A stretch of DNA of 64,000 nucleotides, taken from contig JARZZO010000008.1 of NCBI GenBank assembly GCA_030544215.1, positions 15,867,114-15,931,113 on the forward strand. Direction: 5' to 3'. Position 1 is the stretch's first letter, and every line of letters starts with the position of its first letter. The stretch comes from Zantedeschia hybrid cultivar (Eukaryota; Streptophyta; Magnoliopsida; Alismatales; Araceae). The notes under the pieces were generated by a model. The model worked only from the letters and a program-made list of their open reading frames with translations. It did not search any database and was not told where the DNA came from. The translations under genes were made by a program, and so were the position numbers. Shown piece after piece: positions 59,361-64,000 of this stretch.

Positions 59361-59887
59361 CCACTAAAAAAAATAAAAAAAAGAGGTTGACATATTACTA
59401 TACCACATGTGGTGCAACTAACATTACTCCTAAGAGGATATTGTTTTTGGTTGTTAAAGTCACCGTCACTGATACAAGATGCATGCCTGGTCCTTGTCTC
59501 GAGAATATCATAAAACTGGCTGCGAGGAAACCAAAGAAACATTTTGTCAAGAAGGCTGCTGGATCTCTTCCACTCTCCGTGAATGTATTAGAAACGCTAT
59601 CTGTACTGACATGTCACTTCTAGTTTCTACTTGAACGAATGGAATCCTTTTTAAGTGTCAAAAAAAAAGACACATTTTGTCAGCTGTGAGAATATCGTGT
59701 CACATGGATAAGGAAATTGGGAAAGTTTTCCCGTTTGATTAGCATTATTCTTAGTTGTTTGCCAATTAACCAGCTGCAGCTGGTGAGTGACCAAAAGGCG
59801 AAGGTTTAATAATAATGCTGCGGTGAACAAGAGGGGATTTGTGCTCCCTTTAGACACTTTATTCGTGGTATTTACATCACTAGCAGC

Positions 59888-59914
59888 TTTTATATATATA
59901 TATATATATATATA
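59888..59914. repeat. (TA)n microsatellite downstream of the chitinase gene
   Basis: About thirteen TA units, 25 bp downstream of the stop codon, probably in or near the 3' UTR. Confidence 0.9.
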
Positions 59915-59938
59915 TGTAGCGCTTTGAAACAAACAAGT

Positions 59939-60835
59939 CTACACGTTACGCTTGACGGCGTCGCTGTATCCATTCAGAACATCGTGGTAGCGATCCCACA
60001 GCATTATGCCGCCATACTTGTGGGCAGGCTTCACAGCCGGAAGCACCTGGCTGATGAGAGTGGCCGGCGGTATGTAGCCGGTCGTCGCGGCGGTCGGGGA
60101 AGCGGGAAGCCCCAAGAAGACGCTGGTGGCCGGCAACCTTTCCGCCCAGGTGCTCCAGAAACTCCTCAAGTTTGCCACACTGCCGGACGAGTAGTCGCAC
60201 GGCACGTTGTTGTAGAACTGCACCCACACGTAGTCGAAGAGGCCGGTCTGCAGTGCCTTGCCTATCCACGCGTCCGGGTAATTAGGGCACTGCGGCGCCG
60301 CCGTGAGGTACACCTTCCTCCCCCGCTGGCTATACTGCGCGAGGAAGCGCGCGAGGTCGTCCCAGTACAAGATGGTTCCACCCTCTATGTCGAAGTCGAT
60401 GCCGTCGAGGACGGCGTCGCCGAGGGGGCGGGACGAGGAGTTGCCCCCGAGGAAGTTGTCCCACAGGTACGTGGCGACCTCCCTGGCGTCGTCGGTGGAC
60501 CTGAGGTAGTAGCTGCCCGACTCGCCGCCGAGGGAGAGCATCACCTTGATGCCGCGGTCCTGGCAGGACCTTACCCAGTCGCCGACCCCCCTGCAGCCTC
60601 CGGAGGTTGGGTGGCAGTGGTCCGCAAGGTTGATCGCTGGGGTCTGCCCGTTGCCGAAGACGGCGAGGAAGGCGATGTTGACGTAGGCGTAGTTGCCCGT
60701 GGCGCAGGCTTCGGCGAGGGTGCCCTCGTCGACGTTCTGGCCCCAGTAGATGGCGATCTTCCCGGCGTCTGCGCTTGTGCACGCGGTTAATAGAAGGGAC
60801 AGGAGGAGAAGGTGCGCGCGCCGCTGGGAAGCCAT
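59939..60835 (-). CDS. Class III acidic chitinase (GH18, hevamine type), secreted
   Basis: It hydrolyses chitin and has lysozyme-like activity; this family serves in defence and storage. It is 298 residues, normal for the family, in one exon. The start at 60835 is chosen over an upstream Met at 60898 because it gives a clean signal peptide (MASQRRAHLLLLSLLLTACT, cleavage after SADA) and the mature start GKIAIYWGQN. The GH18 motifs SLGG (101-104) and DGIDFDIE (144-151, catalytic Glu151) are intact. Six Cys (44, 74, 81, 91, 183, 213) match the three hevamine disulfides. The C terminus is KRNV, with no vacuolar extension. A TATA box lies about 120 bp upstream. GC-rich coding contrasts with AT-rich flanks. 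The paralogue at 52258-52800 is dead. Confidence 0.95.
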   Translation of the reverse strand: MASQRRAHLLLLSLLLTACTSADAGKIAIYWGQNVDEGTLAEACATGNYAYVNIAFLAVFGNGQTPAINLADHCHPTSGGCRGVGDWVRSCQDRGIKVMLSLGGESGSYYLRSTDDAREVATYLWDNFLGGNSSSRPLGDAVLDGIDFDIEGGTILYWDDLARFLAQYSQRGRKVYLTAAPQCPNYPDAWIGKALQTGLFDYVWVQFYNNVPCDYSSGSVANLRSFWSTWAERLPATSVFLGLPASPTAATTGYIPPATLISQVLPAVKPAHKYGGIMLWDRYHDVLNGYSDAVKRNV

Positions 60836-60949
60836 GGCGGAGCTTAAGGCGCTTAATCGTTTTTGGCCAGTACGTATATACAAGGAGAGAGAGGCCAAGT
60901 CCCCTGCTTTGACGATGATGCCAGAGGCCCAGGGGCTTCGCGTTCCCCA

Positions 60950-60960
60950 CTTATATAGCA
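60950..60960 (-). promoter_or_regulatory. TATA box of the chitinase gene
   Basis: CTATATAAG on the minus strand, about 120 bp before the ATG at 60835. Confidence 0.65.
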
Positions 60961-63820
60961 GAAGAAGGCGGAAGGTTTAAAGATGCCTAGTGTTGAGCAT
61001 TATTTCCATGGTTGCTTGTTTGGGATCTACGGTTTTGTCTGCGAGGTGTGCTTTGTCGAAGCGTCAAATGGGAGAATCTTGGGTTGGAGTGGCCGACTCC
61101 ATTTCTCTTGATAAAATGGCGATCGAGTTCCACGAAGAGAGTTGGGGATTGACGGGTTAGTCTAAGCTCCATAGATATAAGAATGGAAACGGAATCTTAT
61201 CAGACCAAGTCGGATTAATGCAGAGAGAAGCGATGGGTCTGTCGAGTTGTTCAGCTCGACAAGAATGATATTTTTTAAAATCTTGTCCCCCTCTCGTTAA
61301 GACTGTAGGGTCCACCCGCACTACCATCTGTTAAATTCCTCGCCCGGCCCAAAGAAACTTTCTTTTCTCTTTTTTTCTTTTGTTTTTTGCAAGGGGCGCA
61401 GAAGTCAAGTATTTACGAGCGGCCAATATCTGACTGAGTGGAATCTAAGAAATTTTCCAACGTTTGGAGATAAATTCGAAAAAGGTCCGTCTAATTAGAC
61501 GATAATTTCATGTCGAACTGATTTCTGACAAAATAATCGTACTAAAAATAAATATCTAACAACACATCATAACAGGCCGTATGATTGGAGAGTTTTTAGG
61601 CTCTAATCAAATTCAAACCTGTGCAACCAACTGCCCTACAGCTGGTTCACCAAAGAAACACTCTCGGTATATAGGAAAAGAACTGAGATCCTCTAAGTCC
61701 AATTTTAAATTAGACTTAATCAGTAAAGAGAGGAGGAAAGGAGGTCAAATAGTGTTAAAATTCACTCCACTCACGTCTCCGTAATCTTAAAATTTTGAAA
61801 CAGTGTCAAAACCCAATTCACCTGTACCTCCATGATTTCAAAATTTTGGCTCCTTACTGATTGAGTCCAGTTCAAACCAAAGTTAGAGGTAGAAGATTTA
61901 GTTTATAGGAAAATGATTGTTTGTTTATGATTTTAGATAGGAAGATCTCGTGAGAGTGTGACCGTGCGATCACATTATCTTTTACTTTTTTCGATGGTCA
62001 GGTCAAAGTGATTGGATTGGGAATGTCCACGCATTGTTAATATGTGAAGTTTCAATATTAGGATATCGCAGCAAGCATTAATTTTTAAAAGTAACTCTTT
62101 AGAAAAATTAATTACACTTCTTATTTTCTACCTCTTCATGTTGACTGTTTGTTAACAGTTTATAACATATTATGATTCATATTTTATGAAAATACTGATT
62201 TAATATTGACAAAATCAACCTGATAACAAAGTTGGTGACTTATTTTCTAGTCCTCAACGACAAATTTCAGCACACACTACCGGTCTCTTTACTTTTTATC
62301 TGGACTTATTTTTCAATCCTTGAACTTAACTCCCATTGTTTCCTTCCACATAGAATGCAGTTTTACCCTCCTTTTTGTACTCTACCATGAGAAATAACTA
62401 TCACAATGTCTTGGGAGGGCTGTCCGGCCGTGAAGATAGGACAGCGATCGAACGCCCTACGGTCCCAAATGCGTATGAGCGTGACTAGGTCTATTTTTTT
62501 TTTTTTTTTTGTCTTAATATTTTTATTTTTGTTAGAACATCCGATCAAAAAATAATGGTATACCAAATAAGTTTGAGTTGGCTCTAAGCTTATTGTATAA
62601 TTGTATATTTTTTGAAAAAAAATACTCATGCAAATCAAGGCATGCAAAAAATTTCTTAAAAAAGGTGATAGTGAACCTGGCCAACTTGAGCTTATTGGTT
62701 GTATCATTTATCTTTTTGTAAGTCATTTTAAAAAACTAAATAAAATGCTAAGAAGAAACTAAAATAAAAAACTAGGTCTGACTGCACCACGATGCATGAC
62801 CGGATTAATATTATCAATAACATATAATGCATAACTAGTATATCAACTACATGGTAGTCGTAATTTTTTTCGAACCCGATAGGCGTTGGGTTATATTTTT
62901 TTAAGTTTTTCTATCTCAATTTTTATTTTAAAAAGAAAACACTACTTAAACATGATTTAAGTTATTTTTTCTTATTTTTAAGGGAGGAGATGAATTCTTC
63001 ACCAGTTCCTTCAAAATAGCTGCTTATTTGGTCACCACACAGGTAACTAACACACTTTTTTTTCTCTCTCTCTCTCTCTCTTAATTGACCGTCTTCTCTC
63101 TCTTTCCAAACATGCATGTACTTAGTTGCGACCAACATATGGTCGATATGTTAATTATTCATTACATGTTGCTGATAACATAAATATGTTCATGTGCTCT
63201 GGTTTTAGCCACCGCTCACGGTCGTCTTCGAAATAGGCACCCAAAACCCTATGAAGATGGCGGTGAGCGAGAGTCTATTTCGGAGATGGCCGTAAGCAGA
63301 GGCTAAAATTAGAGTGCATAAGCACATTCATATCGTTAGTAACATGTAATGAATAATTACAATATCAATACACGTTAATCGCAGTTGAACACATGCATAA
63401 TTGAAAAGAGAAAGAGAAGCGGGTCAATTATGAGGAAGAGAAAGAGAAACTCGTTATCTACTGACTAAACAAGAGAGTTTTTTTAAAGAGACTTGTGAAG
63501 AATTCATATTCTCTCTTAAAAAGTAGAAAAAAGAATTTAAACGTAGTGTAAATAATATTTTCTTTTTAAAATAAAACTTGAGAGAGAAAGAGTTAAAAAA
63601 AAATATTACCAAACATCCTAGTAGATCAAAAGATTGAAAAAATATGGAGAAAAGTAGTTCTGATCCATCCGTCAGAAAATATAGTGATGTTATTCATTCC
63701 CATGAGATAAGATTCGGTAGATAGCTGTAGGAATTCTGTGATGAAAATGAGATGATCACCTTACCAAAGCCTAAGCGGCCTAGTGATATTGGCAAAGTGG
63801 ATGATCCGCTCCCCTAAGGG
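60961..63820. other. AT-rich intergenic DNA
   Basis: A degenerate MITE-related core (AACATCCGATCAAAAAATAA) lies at about 62534. A (CT)n tract is at about 63065-63082. The word pair TCATGTGCTCTGGTTTTAGCC (63190) and GGCTAAAATTAGAGTGCATA (63299) forms an imperfect inverted repeat of about 55 bp arms, another small foldback. No gene seen. Confidence 0.5.
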
Positions 63821-63842
63821 AGATTTTTTTCTATTAGCCAAT

Positions 63843-63977
63843 TGGTGGGAGCGAGAAGTATGGGATGTGTCTAGTGTTTCTTCCATCAATTATTCAGATC
63901 TATGTCGTGTATCAACAAATCATAGTTTCGAGGGTCATCCATTACGAAAAAACTTTCCTCCAAGTGGATATACCAAA
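63843..63977 (+). pseudogene. nad9: nad9 fragment of mitochondrial origin (NUMT)
   Basis: In one frame this reads WWEREVWDVSSVSSINYSDL, then CRVSTNHSFEGHPLRKNF and PPSGY. This is the conserved C-terminal part of mitochondrial NADH dehydrogenase subunit 9, with several changed residues (for example DMFG-type positions replaced by DVSS). Nothing 5' of WWERE matches, and the match fades after PPSGY. The many substitutions and missing ends make it an old nuclear insertion, not a functional gene. Confidence 0.85.
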
Positions 63978-64000
63978 AAGATATATACCTCTTTGTTAAA

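Noticed and set aside
60333..60950. Long ORFs overlapping the chitinase gene in other frames and on the plus strand (59924-60790)
   Set aside because: Shadow frames produced by the GC-rich chitinase coding sequence.

Overview
This is nuclear DNA from a flowering plant. The left half is a stack of LTR retrotransposons with plant-specific accessory domains (plant mobile domain, Transposase_28-type). The right half holds a few stress and cell-wall genes (class III chitinase, dirigent) in AT-rich intergenic DNA full of MITEs, plus a fragment of mitochondrial nad9. The chitinase and dirigent coding sequences are intronless and GC-rich against AT-rich flanks, which leans towards a monocot; that is inference only.

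Layout. Positions 1-32764 are a set of nested elements. Element A (outermost, Tat-lineage Ty3/gypsy, entering from the left) contributes 67-bp tandem repeats, a broken antisense multi-exon gene and a 3' LTR (30161 to about 32764). Element B (2433-28886, Tekay-like chromovirus derivative with gag only) inserted into A's antisense gene with the 5-bp duplication GCCTG. Element C (3163-23134, 19,972 bp, Ogre/Tat-like) inserted into B's 5' LTR. It carries gag-protease-G-patch, RT, two RNase H domains and integrase, and downstream two antisense, intron-containing plant-mobile-domain genes. Solo LTR E (30491-32340, minus) inserted in the TATA box of A's LTR. A second solo LTR, D (46540-48628, minus), is a diverged relative of B's LTR.

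The most unusual signal is a short imperfect palindrome: GCGTC, exactly 10 variable bases, then GACGC, with AT-rich outer arms that also pair (TGAA with TTCA, TAAA with TTTA). By eye there are about 58 copies (about 42 once LTR duplicates are removed). They lie in B, in D and in the unrelated element C. They concentrate in promoter-like places: U3 upstream of the TATA box, the 5' leader of C, and upstream of or in the first intron of the antisense genes. The 10-bp gap is constant while its sequence is almost never the same, and copy polarity follows element orientation. I know of no described system matching this; it could be a dimer-protein site, a hairpin or a silencing/anti-silencing module.

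From 32765 to 64000 most sequence is intergenic. It holds a tRNA-type SINE with target duplications, several Mutator-like MITEs with 9-bp duplications, a MITE-flanked tandem duplication, a dirigent pseudogene and a second dirigent fragment, an exact 130-bp tandem duplication, a truncated chitinase pseudogene, a long foldback element with repeated TTTATCACTT boxes, one intact secreted class III chitinase gene, and a nad9-derived NUMT at the right edge.

Of the recognised host genes only the chitinase (59939-60835, minus) appears intact. All retroelement proteins carry stops or frameshifts, even in C whose LTRs are about 99.4% identical, so recent movement probably used proteins supplied in trans.
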